Under the pieces are notes generated by a model. That model was not told where the DNA came from. It saw only the letters and a list, made by a program, of their open reading frames with translations, and searched no databases. The translations under genes were made by a program, and so were the position numbers. Positions 1 through 9,976 of a stretch of DNA of 11,758 bases are shown piece by piece. Each line of letters opens with the position of its first letter. Position 1 is the first letter of the stretch. Source of the stretch: Rhizobiaceae bacterium (lineage in GTDB: Bacteria > Pseudomonadota > Alphaproteobacteria > Rhizobiales > Rhizobiaceae); assembly GCA_020696915.1 (NCBI GenBank), contig JAJFMR010000052.1:1-11758 (forward strand), given 5' to 3'.

Positions 1-717
1 TCGGGTGCCGCAGCGGCGCTTGTCCTGGTCGCCGGAGCCGGCACTGCCAGCGCGACTTTCGTCGACTACCTCGCCGAGCGGGCCAAATTGAGAGCGTACA
101 CCGAAGCGACGATGACCAAACCGGCCGAACAAGTAACGCGGCCTTCCGGACCGGCGGCGGCAGCTCCGGCTTCGGTCCAGACGGCCGCCTCCCCCAGGCC
201 CGATCCGAAGCCGGCCGTGGCGCCGGAGGCGTCGGCGATCACGCGAGCCGCCAAGAAGACCGCGGCCTCTGGCGTGACTCTGCCCGGTAAACCCGCCTCC
301 GAGACCATCGCCGCAAAGGCCCCCGTAGAAACAGCGGCCGCGATTCCGCTGCCCGACAAGACCGTCCTTGCAGCCCTGAGACCGCAGCCCAATGACACTG
401 CCGAGAGCAGTCTCGAGCGGAACCTCGGCGCAGTCGCCGACCCTCGTGATGACATCTATACGGGCGCCATAGCCTATGCGCCGGTCGCAGCGACCGGCGT
501 CACCACGGCATTGCCCGACAGCAGCGACGACACCGGTCGGACCGCCAAGGTGACCAAGCACGTCAACCTGCGGTCAAGGCCGGAGGACAAATCGAAAGTG
601 CTGACCGTGGTGCCCGCCAGGGCCTCCGTCAACGTGCTCTCCTGCAAGAGCTGGTGCGAGGTGGAATACGACGGCCAGAAGGGCTTCATCTACAAGCGCT
701 TCATCGGCAAATCATGA
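1..717 (+). CDS. SH3b-domain protein, membrane-anchored or exported (5' end outside window)
   Basis: The reading frame is open from base 1 to the TGA at 715-717, giving 238 visible residues, so the start lies upstream of the window. The first visible residues (about 1-18) are Ala/Val/Leu-rich and end in an ASA-like stretch, consistent with the end of a transmembrane anchor or signal peptide. A long Ala/Pro/Lys-rich, low-complexity linker follows (about 35-180). The C-terminus (about 183-235) is a bacterial SH3 domain with the motif VNLRSRPEDKSKVL, a Cys pair in LSCKSWCEVEY and the closing GFIYKRFI. SH3b domains of this type usually sit in the periplasm and bind peptidoglycan or protein partners. 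The Cys pair may form a disulfide there. I do not recognise a specific gene. It converges on the metallopeptidase gene, 84 bp away. Confidence 0.8.
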   Translation, partial: SGAAAALVLVAGAGTASATFVDYLAERAKLRAYTEATMTKPAEQVTRPSGPAAAAPASVQTAASPRPDPKPAVAPEASAITRAAKKTAASGVTLPGKPASETIAAKAPVETAAAIPLPDKTVLAALRPQPNDTAESSLERNLGAVADPRDDIYTGAIAYAPVAATGVTTALPDSSDDTGRTAKVTKHVNLRSRPEDKSKVLTVVPARASVNVLSCKSWCEVEYDGQKGFIYKRFIGKS

Positions 718-774
718 CCAGCTGGCGGCTGGCAGCCGAGGCCTCCGCCGCAGTGTCCGGTGCCGGCCGGATCC

Positions 775-794
775 CCATGCCCGTACGGCATTGG
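775..794. terminator. Weak hairpin between convergent genes, possible bidirectional terminator
   Basis: The 84-bp gap between two convergent stop codons contains several short inverted repeats. The best one pairs ATGCC (777-781) with GGCAT (87 to 91 of the 700s, i.e. 787-791) around a 5-nt loop, extended by CC/GG with one bulged T. There is no T-run on either side, so intrinsic termination is only a guess from position. Confidence 0.2.
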
Positions 795-801
795 CAACGA
801 A

Positions 802-1707
802 TCAGATCGGGTTGTTGAAGGTGTCGCAGTCGGCAAGCTTGCCGCTCTGCATTCCCTTGGTGAGCCATTCCTGACGCTGCGCAGACGTTCCGTGGTTGAA
901 GCTTTCGGGAACGACATAGCCCTGTGTCCGCTTCTGCAGCGTGTCATCGCCGATCTTCTGGGCCGCGTTCAATGCCTCTTCGGCATCGCCCTGTTCCAGT
1001 AGGCCTTTCTGGGCGGTGAAATGCGCCCACACGCCTGCGAAGCAGTCGGCCTGCAACTCGACCCGCATCGACATCTCGTTGGCCTCCGCCTCGCCCATGC
1101 TCTGCCGCATCTCATTGAATTTCGGCAGGACGCCGATCAGGTTCTGGACATGGTGGCCGACCTCGTGGGCTATGACATAGGCCTGCGCGAAGTCGCCATC
1201 GGCGCCGAACTGCCGGTCGAGCTGTTCGAAGAAAGTGGTATCGAGATAGACCTTGCGATCGGCAGGGCAATAGAAGGGCCCTGAGGCGGACGACGCATAG
1301 CCGCAGGCGGACTGCACCTGTCCGGAGAACAACGCAAGGGTTGGCTCCTGATAGTCCTGTCCCTCGGTCTGGAACACACCGTTCCAAACGTCTTCCGTTT
1401 CGGCCAGCACCACGCCCACGAACTGCTTCATCTCGTCGGAGGCCTGCGACTGGTCCTCCGTCACCATGCCGCCGCCGCCCGGCACGCCGCCACCGCCGCC
1501 CGACAGGATCTCCATGGGGTCGATACCGCAGGCCCGAAGCGCGAAAAACAGCACCACGAGGAGAATGATGCCGGAGATGCCGCCGCCGCCGCGGCCGACC
1601 GGGATGCGGATCGGCGTGCGCCCGAATCCACCGGGAAGGCCGCGGCCAAATCCGCCGCCGCGGCTGTCCTGAATATTGTCGCTCTGGCGACGCCCCCTCC
1701 AGCGCAT
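802..1707 (-). CDS. ypfJ: YpfJ-family neutral zinc metallopeptidase
   Basis: This 301-residue protein matches the YpfJ/Zn_peptidase (PF04228) family along its whole length. It opens with MRWRGRRQSDNIQD, the typical family start, followed by a Gly-rich stretch and one membrane segment (about 45-59, SGIILLVVLFFALRA). The rest should lie on the outer side of the inner membrane. The zinc site is HEVGHH at 181-186, with two His ligands and the catalytic Glu. A second conserved block, ELQADCFAG (217-225), probably supplies the third ligand. The family motifs FYCPAD (145-150), GDFAQAYVIAHE and HGTSAQRQEW (272-281) are intact. Four Cys are present in the soluble part. The start is supported by GAGG six bases upstream. 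It lies 110 bp downstream of the small basic gene on the same strand, so readthrough is possible. The physiological substrate of this family is not known to me. Confidence 0.93.
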   Translation of the reverse strand: MRWRGRRQSDNIQDSRGGGFGRGLPGGFGRTPIRIPVGRGGGGISGIILLVVLFFALRACGIDPMEILSGGGGGVPGGGGMVTEDQSQASDEMKQFVGVVLAETEDVWNGVFQTEGQDYQEPTLALFSGQVQSACGYASSASGPFYCPADRKVYLDTTFFEQLDRQFGADGDFAQAYVIAHEVGHHVQNLIGVLPKFNEMRQSMGEAEANEMSMRVELQADCFAGVWAHFTAQKGLLEQGDAEEALNAAQKIGDDTLQKRTQGYVVPESFNHGTSAQRQEWLTKGMQSGKLADCDTFNNPI

Positions 1708-1817
1708 GTCCTACCTCGTCATCCGATTGGCCTGCCGGGGACTCCCGGAGGCTGCAGCGTAGCCCAAGCTTGGCTTCGCGTCACAGGTTCTTCGCCATTC
1801 AACGGCAGAAGAATCCG

Positions 1818-2003
1818 TCAAACCTGTTTCGATCCGGCGCTCTTCCCGTCGGAACTGCGGGCGCGTTCGTCGAATCGCCGGGCGCCCTTCTTCAGATCGC
1901 TGCCCTTTTGGGATTCGACCTTCCGTTCCTCGGCCTTGGCGGCCCGCTTCAGCCCTTCCGCCGCCTGCTTGCCCTTGGCTGTCGGTGCTTCCTTGACGCC
2001 CAT
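1818..2003 (-). CDS. Small basic hydrophilic protein, unknown function
   Basis: This is a 61-residue ORF with a strong ribosome binding site (GGAGG, seven bases before the ATG) and a perfect EcfG-type promoter 44 bases upstream, which together make it a real gene. It has 11 Lys and 6 Arg (28 per cent) against 9 acidic residues, no Cys or Trp, one Phe, and no hydrophobic core or membrane segment. It is therefore probably disordered or forms a charged helix around residues 13-33. It has no signal peptide, so it should be cytoplasmic. I recognise no domain. Small hydrophilic proteins of this type are common among general-stress genes in rhizobia, and the promoter agrees with that. A nucleic-acid-binding role is possible from charge alone but unproven. 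Confidence 0.75.
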   Translation of the reverse strand: MGVKEAPTAKGKQAAEGLKRAAKAEERKVESQKGSDLKKGARRFDERARSSDGKSAGSKQV

Positions 2004-2047
2004 GACCGATCCTCCGCTTTGCCGCCCTTTGACGCGGCATGCCCCTG

Positions 2048-2072
2048 AACGCGTTGCGGGCGGGTCCGTTCC
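2048..2072 (-). promoter_or_regulatory. EcfG (RpoE2-type) general-stress promoter for the small basic gene
   Basis: On the minus strand the sequence reads GGAAC (2072-2068), 16 bases, then CGTT (2051-2048). This equals the published alphaproteobacterial EcfG/RpoE2 consensus GGAAC-N16/17-CGTT (also written GGAAC-N18/19-TT). The predicted transcript would start near 2041 and give a leader of about 37 nt that includes the GGAGG ribosome binding site. The -10 element overlaps the 8-bp palindrome AACGCGTT. Confidence 0.65.
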
Positions 2073-2087
2073 CCGGTCGTCTTACAC

Positions 2088-2111
2088 GGCTTCCCCGCGA
2101 AGCCTGCGGGG
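2088..2111. repeat. Two overlapping, mutually exclusive hairpins in the carB divergent spacer
   Basis: Hairpin A pairs GGCTTC (2088-2093) with GAAGCC (2099-2104) around a 5-nt loop. Hairpin B pairs CCCCGC (2093-2098) with GCGGGG (2106-2111) around a 7-nt loop. They share bases, so only one can form. The element lies between the EcfG promoter on one side and carB on the other. Both stems are perfect six-base matches, and the function is unknown. Confidence 0.45.
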
Positions 2112-2156
2112 TGCCGGAGCCGAGCGCCAGGGGTTCCCTCCCCCTGCATCGTCCCC

Positions 2157-2162
2157 TATAAG
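2157..2162 (+). promoter_or_regulatory. Candidate -10 box for carB
   Basis: TATAAG is a good sigma-70 type -10 hexamer in otherwise GC-rich sequence, 46 bases before the carB ATG. The bases at the expected -35 position (2134-2139, TTCCCT) match the consensus poorly, so this is a suggestion from one half-site only. If correct, the transcript starts near 2169 and the hairpins at 2088-2111 are upstream of it. Confidence 0.3.
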
Positions 2163-2208
2163 CGCCCGGCCTGCATTCGCGCGCGACCCCCGACGGATCC
2201 GACAGATC

Positions 2209-5715
<3,507 letters not shown>

Positions 5716-5739
5716 GAAACGGCTCATTCCCGCAGTCCT

Positions 5740-5765
5740 GGAACCGCCTTGGCTTCCACCGCATT
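5740..5765 (+). promoter_or_regulatory. Candidate EcfG-type promoter for the DUF2945 gene
   Basis: GGAAC (5740-5744) is followed after 17 bases by CATT (5762-5765). This fits GGAAC-N19-TT, with one mismatch (CATT for CGTT) in the -10 element. A start near 5772 would place the AAAGGAG ribosome binding site (5774-5780) at the very 5' end of the transcript. It would let the downstream gene be expressed separately from carB. Confidence 0.45.
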
Positions 5766-5786
5766 CTCGGACGAAAGGAGCGCGTT

Positions 5787-6314
5787 ATGGAAAAGTTCGG
5801 CAAGGGCACCGAGGTCGCCTGGGGGAGGCGCAATGCGGGCAAGGTTGCCGAAAGCTTCACCGATGACGTTACCCGCAAAATCGATGGCGAAGACGTCAGA
5901 CGCCGTGCTTCGAACGACAATCCAGCTTACCTGATCGAGCAGCCGGACGGCGCCCGAATCCTGAAAAGCCATTCCGAGCTGCTTGGCATCCTTGGCGACG
6001 ACGGTGACGGCCATCTGCCGCCCGAGGCGGTGGCGCAGGCGGCGCAAAAAGGCCTGGCCCTTCGCGAGAAGCTCAAGCGAGCCGGCGCTACGATCGGCGT
6101 CGGGCACGCCCGGGCGCTCAAGAACCGCAAGCCGCTGCCCGACAGCACGATCAGGCAGATGGCGCGCTTCTTTTCCCGCCACAAGGTCGAAAGCCGTGCA
6201 AAAAACTGGGGAGAGGCCGAGAATCCATCCGCCGACTACGTCGCCTGGCTGCTCTGGGGCGGCGATCCCGGCCGCGAATGGGCAGAGCGTCGTGTAGCGG
6301 CAATGGAAGTTTGA
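5787..6314 (+). CDS. DUF2945 (Hva1 Tudor-like) protein with C-terminal WGGDPGR domain
   Basis: The start is fixed by AAAGGAG six bases before the ATG and gives 175 residues; an in-frame extension back to 5712 lacks support. Residues 1-66 look like the DUF2945/hypervirulence-associated Tudor domain: a basic GKGTEVAWG opening, GKV, a charged stretch, then PAYLIEQPDG and ILKSHSELL. Residues about 88-172 resemble a separate module seen in phage-associated and stress-type bacterial proteins. It shows LREKLKRAG, GHARALKNRKPLPDSTIRQMARFFSRH, then PSADYVAWLLWGGDPGREWAE. The protein is hydrophilic and has no signal peptide or membrane segment. It follows carB by 71 bp on the same strand, but the candidate EcfG promoter argues for stress control. 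Its molecular function is unknown. I am confident of the first domain and less so of the origin of the second. Confidence 0.82.
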   Translation: MEKFGKGTEVAWGRRNAGKVAESFTDDVTRKIDGEDVRRRASNDNPAYLIEQPDGARILKSHSELLGILGDDGDGHLPPEAVAQAAQKGLALREKLKRAGATIGVGHARALKNRKPLPDSTIRQMARFFSRHKVESRAKNWGEAENPSADYVAWLLWGGDPGREWAERRVAAMEV

Positions 6315-6344
6315 GAAACAGCCCGCGGACGCGCAGAAGGTGCC

Positions 6345-6992
6345 TCAGTCCGGTCCTCGCGTGAGCCGCTTGGCGACAAACACCGAAGCGTCCGCAATGC
6401 GGACTCCCGGCACAGTCCTGTAGCCGAGTGAATCATAGAACCGCAGGGCGTGCGAATTGGCAGGGTCGACCTCGAGAAAGATCCCGCCCGAGCCGGCGGC
6501 GGCAAGCCGTCCTTCCAGAAACGCCATGCAGCTTTTGCCGATGCCCCTGCCGCGCGCCTCGGGCAGCAGGTCGACGTGGCCGTGCGAGGGGAACGGAGCA
6601 AGTGCGGCGGGCAATTCAAGCCGCGGGTGGTGGACCATCCGCCGCGCCCAGTCGCTGCCCTGCCAGCGCGATCGATCGGCACCCGGATCCGTGATCCGGC
6701 GCCGGAGAGAAGGGTACCAGTCGGCAGCCACGCGGAGGTTGAAGGCGCCGGTATCGAGGACGCCGAAGAGATAGCCGGCGACGCCCTTCCTCCCCTCGAT
6801 CACGAAGGCGAAGTCCGGCTCCAGCACCTGGTAGGGCACCGCATAGATGAGGCCCATCAGTTCAGGATCGTCTTCACGCCAGGTCGCATCCTGCCCGGCG
6901 GCGCCCGTCCTCAGGCAGACGTGGCAAAGTGCGGCATGATCGGCAGGAGCAGCATGGCGCAGGAAGAAGCCGCCTTCGAAGTCGAGGATCAT
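6345..6992 (-). CDS. GNAT-family N-acetyltransferase
   Basis: This is a 215-residue GNAT protein, taken to transfer acetyl from acetyl-CoA to an amine. The acetyl-CoA loop is visible as LLPEARGRGIGK (142-153), followed by the helix SCMAFLEGRL. The C-terminal strand-helix block is VDPANSHALRFYDSLGY (175-191). The middle of the protein (ADWYPSLRRRI, WARRMVHHPRLELP, PFPSHGHVDLLPE) recalls the GNAT type related to the acetyltransferase-like domain of O-GlcNAc hydrolases. That resemblance is from memory and is moderate. The chosen ATG lies ten bases after the dehydrogenase stop, with AAGG just upstream, so it is the last gene of the sugar operon and probably translationally coupled. The open frame extends further upstream only by overlapping the dehydrogenase. 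It ends 30 bp from the convergent DUF2945 gene. The substrate is unknown; an amino sugar is one possibility given the context. Confidence 0.85.
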   Translation of the reverse strand: MILDFEGGFFLRHAAPADHAALCHVCLRTGAAGQDATWREDDPELMGLIYAVPYQVLEPDFAFVIEGRKGVAGYLFGVLDTGAFNLRVAADWYPSLRRRITDPGADRSRWQGSDWARRMVHHPRLELPAALAPFPSHGHVDLLPEARGRGIGKSCMAFLEGRLAAAGSGGIFLEVDPANSHALRFYDSLGYRTVPGVRIADASVFVAKRLTRGPD

Positions 6993-7002
6993 CGGCCTTG
7001 CA

Positions 7003-7773
7003 TCAAGCCGGCAGTATTCGGAAGTCCCTGCCCTCCGGGAGCAGTTGTCCACCGTCGACGACAATCGTCGTGCCGGTGACGTAATCGGCGTCGCCGGACG
7101 CCAGAAAAAGGAAAGCGCCGGCGACATCGCGCGGCGTTCCGAGACGGCCAAGAGGGATCGCGTCCTCCATGCTCCTGATGAACTCGGCGCCGCGCTGCTG
7201 CTTGACGGCTTCGGTCATGATGTTGCCAGGCTCGACGCCGTTGACGGTGATCCCGTAGGAGGAGAACTCGAGCGCCGCCGACCGGATAAAGCCGTTGATG
7301 CCGGCCTTCGTCGCGGAATAGTGGCCGTGGCCCGGGCTGGTCACGTGCGGGCCGGTGATCGACGAGGTGAACAGCATGCGTCCGTAGCGCTGTGATTTCA
7401 TCGGCGGGAGCGCCGCCCTCGCCGCATTGAACGCGCCGCGCAGATTGACGGCCATCACCCGATCCCAGTCTGCAGGACTGGTGTTTTCGATCAGCTGCCA
7501 CGGGAATATGCCGGCGTTCTGGACCATGATGTCGAGGCGGCCGTGGATGTCGACTGCGGTCGCCACCGCCGACTCGGCGTCCGCCATTTCCGAGATATCC
7601 GTCTTCACGAAGGTTGCGCCCAATTCCTCCGCTGTCGCTCGTCCCGCTTCCTCTTCCCTGTCGGCAAGCACGAGCTTCGCCCCTTCCGCCGCGAAACGCT
7701 CGGCTATGCCCCTGCCGATGCCGCGGGCGGCGCCGATGATCAACGCAACCCTGTCCTCGATACGTCCGGTCAT
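7003..7773 (-). CDS. SDR-family NAD(P)-dependent oxidoreductase
   Basis: This is a 256-residue classical short-chain dehydrogenase. The Rossmann motif is GAARGIG (14-20), and Asp38 in LVLADRE suggests NAD rather than NADP. Other family marks are D60, NAG (86-88), N110, the catalytic Ser in SSITG (137/138) and Tyr152-x3-Lys156 in YSATK. VEPGNIMTE and the C-terminal TGTTIVVDGGQ also fit. The ATG is preceded by TGAGGA, which overlaps the stop of the permease gene. A TTG 15 bases upstream is the alternative start and would overlap the permease by eight bases. Sitting directly behind a sugar transporter, it probably oxidises the imported sugar, polyol or a derivative. The family is too broad to name the substrate from sequence alone. 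Confidence 0.93.
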   Translation of the reverse strand: MTGRIEDRVALIIGAARGIGRGIAERFAAEGAKLVLADREEEAGRATAEELGATFVKTDISEMADAESAVATAVDIHGRLDIMVQNAGIFPWQLIENTSPADWDRVMAVNLRGAFNAARAALPPMKSQRYGRMLFTSSITGPHVTSPGHGHYSATKAGINGFIRSAALEFSSYGITVNGVEPGNIMTEAVKQQRGAEFIRSMEDAIPLGRLGTPRDVAGAFLFLASGDADYVTGTTIVVDGGQLLPEGRDFRILPA

Positions 7774-7780
7774 TTTGTCC

Positions 7781-8776
7781 TCAGGCAAGCTTCTGGCGAA
7801 TGGTCTGCTTCAGCGTGTCGAGCAGCACCGCGGCGAGAACCAGCAGCCCATGGATCACCTGGGTGAAATTGGACGGCAGGCCCATCAGATTGATGGCGGT
7901 GTTGATGGATGAGAGCAAGAGCACCCCCGCATACACGCCCGGCAGCGAGCCGACGCCGCCCTTCAGGCTGACACCTCCTATGACCACCGCGGCAAAGGCG
8001 TTGAAAAGCAGGCCCACGCCAAGATTGGCCGTGGCGCCCGAGGTGCGGACCACAAGCAGCCAGCCCGCGAGTCCGGCTATGGCGCCGGCCAGGACGAATG
8101 CGATGATCAGGTTGCGGGTGACCCTGATGCCGGCGCGAAACGTCGCCGTTTCGTTGCCCCCGATCATGATCAGGTGCCGACCGAACGGGGTCTTCGACAT
8201 GACCAGCGAGAACACCGCGAAACAGGCAATGGCGATCCAGGCGGTGAGCGGGAGGCCGAGGAACCGCTGAATCCCGAACCAGCGGATGGCCGGGGCCAGG
8301 TCCTGCGCGGAGCGGCCGCCGGACACCGCCACGACGAGGCCGCGGACCCAGATATAGGCCGCCAGCGTGATGATGAAGGCGTTCATCTTCACCTTCACGA
8401 TCAGAAATCCGTTGAGCAGCCCGATGAGACCGCCGACCGCGGTGGCGATCAGGATCGACACCGGCACCATCAGGATTTCCGGTTCCAGCCGGACGCCCAT
8501 GCCGATGCCTGCCGAGCAGAACAGGATGCCGACCGCCATGGCCCCGAGTGCGGCGACTGACTCCACGGAGAGGTCCATGTGCCCGGAGATGACGACCAGG
8601 GCCAGCCCGATCGACATGACGCCGAGCACGCTGGACGCCTCGATGATGTTGGCGAAGATGCCGAGCTGGAAATAGTTCGGAATGAAAAGCGAAAAGACGG
8701 CCAGCACGAACAGCAGCATGAACCAGACGAGATTGTCCAGAACGAATTCCAGCGTTCGGCGGGCGCGGAGATTCAT
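7781..8776 (-). CDS. Sugar ABC transporter permease (CUT2 / RbsC type)
   Basis: This 331-residue inner-membrane protein has about eight to ten hydrophobic segments and fits the BPD_transp_2 family, of which a dimer forms the channel. Family motifs are SGHMDLSVES (64-73, the usual SGGIDLSVG region), NGFLIVKVKMNAFIITL (122-138), the ATPase-contact loop GGNETATFRAGI (206-217) and GGVSLKGGVGSLPG (267-280). The ATG start gives the usual family N-terminus, a basic stretch and then a long hydrophobic helix, though its ribosome binding site is weak. The frame can be extended to a GTG at 8866, but that would run into the palindrome at 8863-8888. The stop codon overlaps the dehydrogenase ribosome binding site. 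It works with the ATPase and binding protein upstream. Sugar or polyol transport is inferred from the family. Confidence 0.94.
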   Translation of the reverse strand: MNLRARRTLEFVLDNLVWFMLLFVLAVFSLFIPNYFQLGIFANIIEASSVLGVMSIGLALVVISGHMDLSVESVAALGAMAVGILFCSAGIGMGVRLEPEILMVPVSILIATAVGGLIGLLNGFLIVKVKMNAFIITLAAYIWVRGLVVAVSGGRSAQDLAPAIRWFGIQRFLGLPLTAWIAIACFAVFSLVMSKTPFGRHLIMIGGNETATFRAGIRVTRNLIIAFVLAGAIAGLAGWLLVVRTSGATANLGVGLLFNAFAAVVIGGVSLKGGVGSLPGVYAGVLLLSSINTAINLMGLPSNFTQVIHGLLVLAAVLLDTLKQTIRQKLA

Positions 8777-8862
8777 GGGTCGATCCGTGAGAGAGAGTGG
8801 CGGGAAGCCGGGGCGCCGGCTCCAATCGCCGTTCGCCCTCGATCTGGCTTCACGTCGTGGAG

Positions 8863-8888
8863 GCACCTTCTCCCGCAGGAGAAGGTGC
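8863..8888. repeat. Intergenic palindrome (rhizobial REP/RIME-like) after the binding-protein gene
   Basis: GCACCTTCTCC (8863-8873) is a perfect inverted match to GGAGAAGGTGC (8878-8888) across a CGCA loop. It lies 47 bases after the binding-protein stop and 86 bases before the permease ATG. The CACCTTCTCC / GGAGAAGGTG arm is the core of a palindromic repeat that I recall being dispersed between genes in Rhizobium and Mesorhizobium. No T-run follows on the minus strand, so it is more likely an mRNA-stabilising or processing hairpin than a full terminator. Confidence 0.7.
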
Positions 8889-8935
8889 GGCCGGCGTCAG
8901 CATCGACCCCGACGAAACGAGGCGGACGATCAGCG

Positions 8936-9976
8936 CTACTCCACCGGCTTTACCGTGTCCGACGGCGGCTTCAGGTTGCCCCAGAAGGCCGGGTTGTCCA
9001 CATTGCTCTTGTCGATCGCCGCACCCGGGATCTTGATGTTCGGGCCCCAGGCCTCGACGGTCAGCACGCTCTTGAGGCCAAGCACGTCGTACTCGCCGGC
9101 CTTGATCTCCTGCTTGTTCACGACCTTGTCCATGAACATGGCAACCGCGGCCGCCTGCGCGTAGAGCGGCTGTTCGACTTCGACGTTCAGCCAGCCCTTG
9201 CGGATCAGGTCGAGACCGACCGGCGCACCGTTCGAACTCATCATCATGACATCGCCGGGCTTCTTGCCGGCGGATTCCAGCGAGGCGACGGCAGCGACGG
9301 AAAGATGCGCGGCATGGTTGAAGATGAGGTCAATGTCGGGGTTGGCGATCAGCTGGTCGGCAACGATCGTCCCGGCGTTGCTGGCCTCCCACTGCATCGC
9401 CGGGTGCGAAATGATCGTCACCTCCGGGAACTCCTTCATCTTCTCCTCGAAGCCTTTCTGGATGTCGAGCGTATAGGGGTCGCCCGGGTCGCCGAGCACC
9501 TGCAGGACCTTTCCCTTGACCGATCCGTGCTTCTCCGAAAGCAGTTTCTGGGCCTGTTCGGCGGCGACATGGCCGATCTCGATCGTGCCGGCGACCGAGG
9601 TGAAGTCGGAAGGCGTCGAGGTGATCTGCCGGTCGAACTGTACGACCGGTATGCCGGCAGCGCGCGCCGCCTCGATCGACGGCTTGAGCGCGTTGAAATC
9701 GACCGCCGCCAGGATGATCGCGGCCGGCTTGAGCGCGATGACGTCGTTCATCTGGCTCTGCTGCGCGTCTGTCTTGTTGTCGGCATTGAGCGTCTCCATC
9801 TCGTAGCCGACCTGTTTCAGGAACATCTCCAGCGCGCTGACCGAACCGGTCTGGAACTCGTCCAGCAGCGTGGGAACCATGTAGTAGACGGTGCCCTTGG
9901 ACTGGGCAAAGGCCGGCGCCAGCGTGGCGACGGCCAGCCCCAGCACGGCGAAAACCGAAAGAAGTAGTCGCTTCAT
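8936..9976 (-). CDS. Sugar ABC transporter substrate-binding protein (RbsB-like)
   Basis: This 346-residue periplasmic binding protein is of the type 1 fold (Peripla_BP_4 family). The signal peptide MKRLLLSVFAVLGLAVATLA is followed by a PAFA cleavage site after Ala24. Typical CUT2 features are the opening strand GTVYYMVPTLLDEFQTGS, the segment DAQQSQMNDVIALKPAAIIL, AARAAGIPVVQFDRQI, and GDPGDPYTLDIQKGFEEKM. It captures the substrate in the periplasm and delivers it to the permease. Its ATG overlaps the ATPase stop codon in ATGA, so the two are translationally coupled. The permease follows after 159 bp, the only large gap in the operon. The ligand cannot be assigned; ribose-, fructose- and polyol-type proteins all share this pattern. 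The frequent Asp/Asn and aromatic positions expected in a sugar pocket are present. Confidence 0.94.
   Translation of the reverse strand: MKRLLLSVFAVLGLAVATLAPAFAQSKGTVYYMVPTLLDEFQTGSVSALEMFLKQVGYEMETLNADNKTDAQQSQMNDVIALKPAAIILAAVDFNALKPSIEAARAAGIPVVQFDRQITSTPSDFTSVAGTIEIGHVAAEQAQKLLSEKHGSVKGKVLQVLGDPGDPYTLDIQKGFEEKMKEFPEVTIISHPAMQWEASNAGTIVADQLIANPDIDLIFNHAAHLSVAAVASLESAGKKPGDVMMMSSNGAPVGLDLIRKGWLNVEVEQPLYAQAAAVAMFMDKVVNKQEIKAGEYDVLGLKSVLTVEAWGPNIKIPGAAIDKSNVDNPAFWGNLKPPSDTVKPVE

Noticed and set aside
88..717. TTG at 88 as the true start of the SH3 protein
   Set aside because: The frame continues upstream to base 1 with a hydrophobic anchor-like segment, so the gene more likely starts outside the window.
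802..1707. Gly-rich triplet-like runs (GGC repeats) as a repeat element
   Set aside because: They encode the low-complexity Gly linker of the YpfJ protein, which is usual in that family.
1936..2208. N-terminal extension of carB
   Set aside because: The extension does not resemble CarB, overlaps the small basic gene and its promoter, and the conserved N-terminus begins at 2209.
8777..8866. GTG start 30 codons upstream for the permease
   Set aside because: The extra residues are polar and Arg/Pro-rich, unlike permease N-termini, and the GTG falls inside the palindromic repeat.
8579..9967. A 462-codon open frame on the plus strand
   Set aside because: It is the antisense shadow of the binding-protein and permease genes, with low-complexity Arg/Asp/Leu composition and no ribosome binding site.
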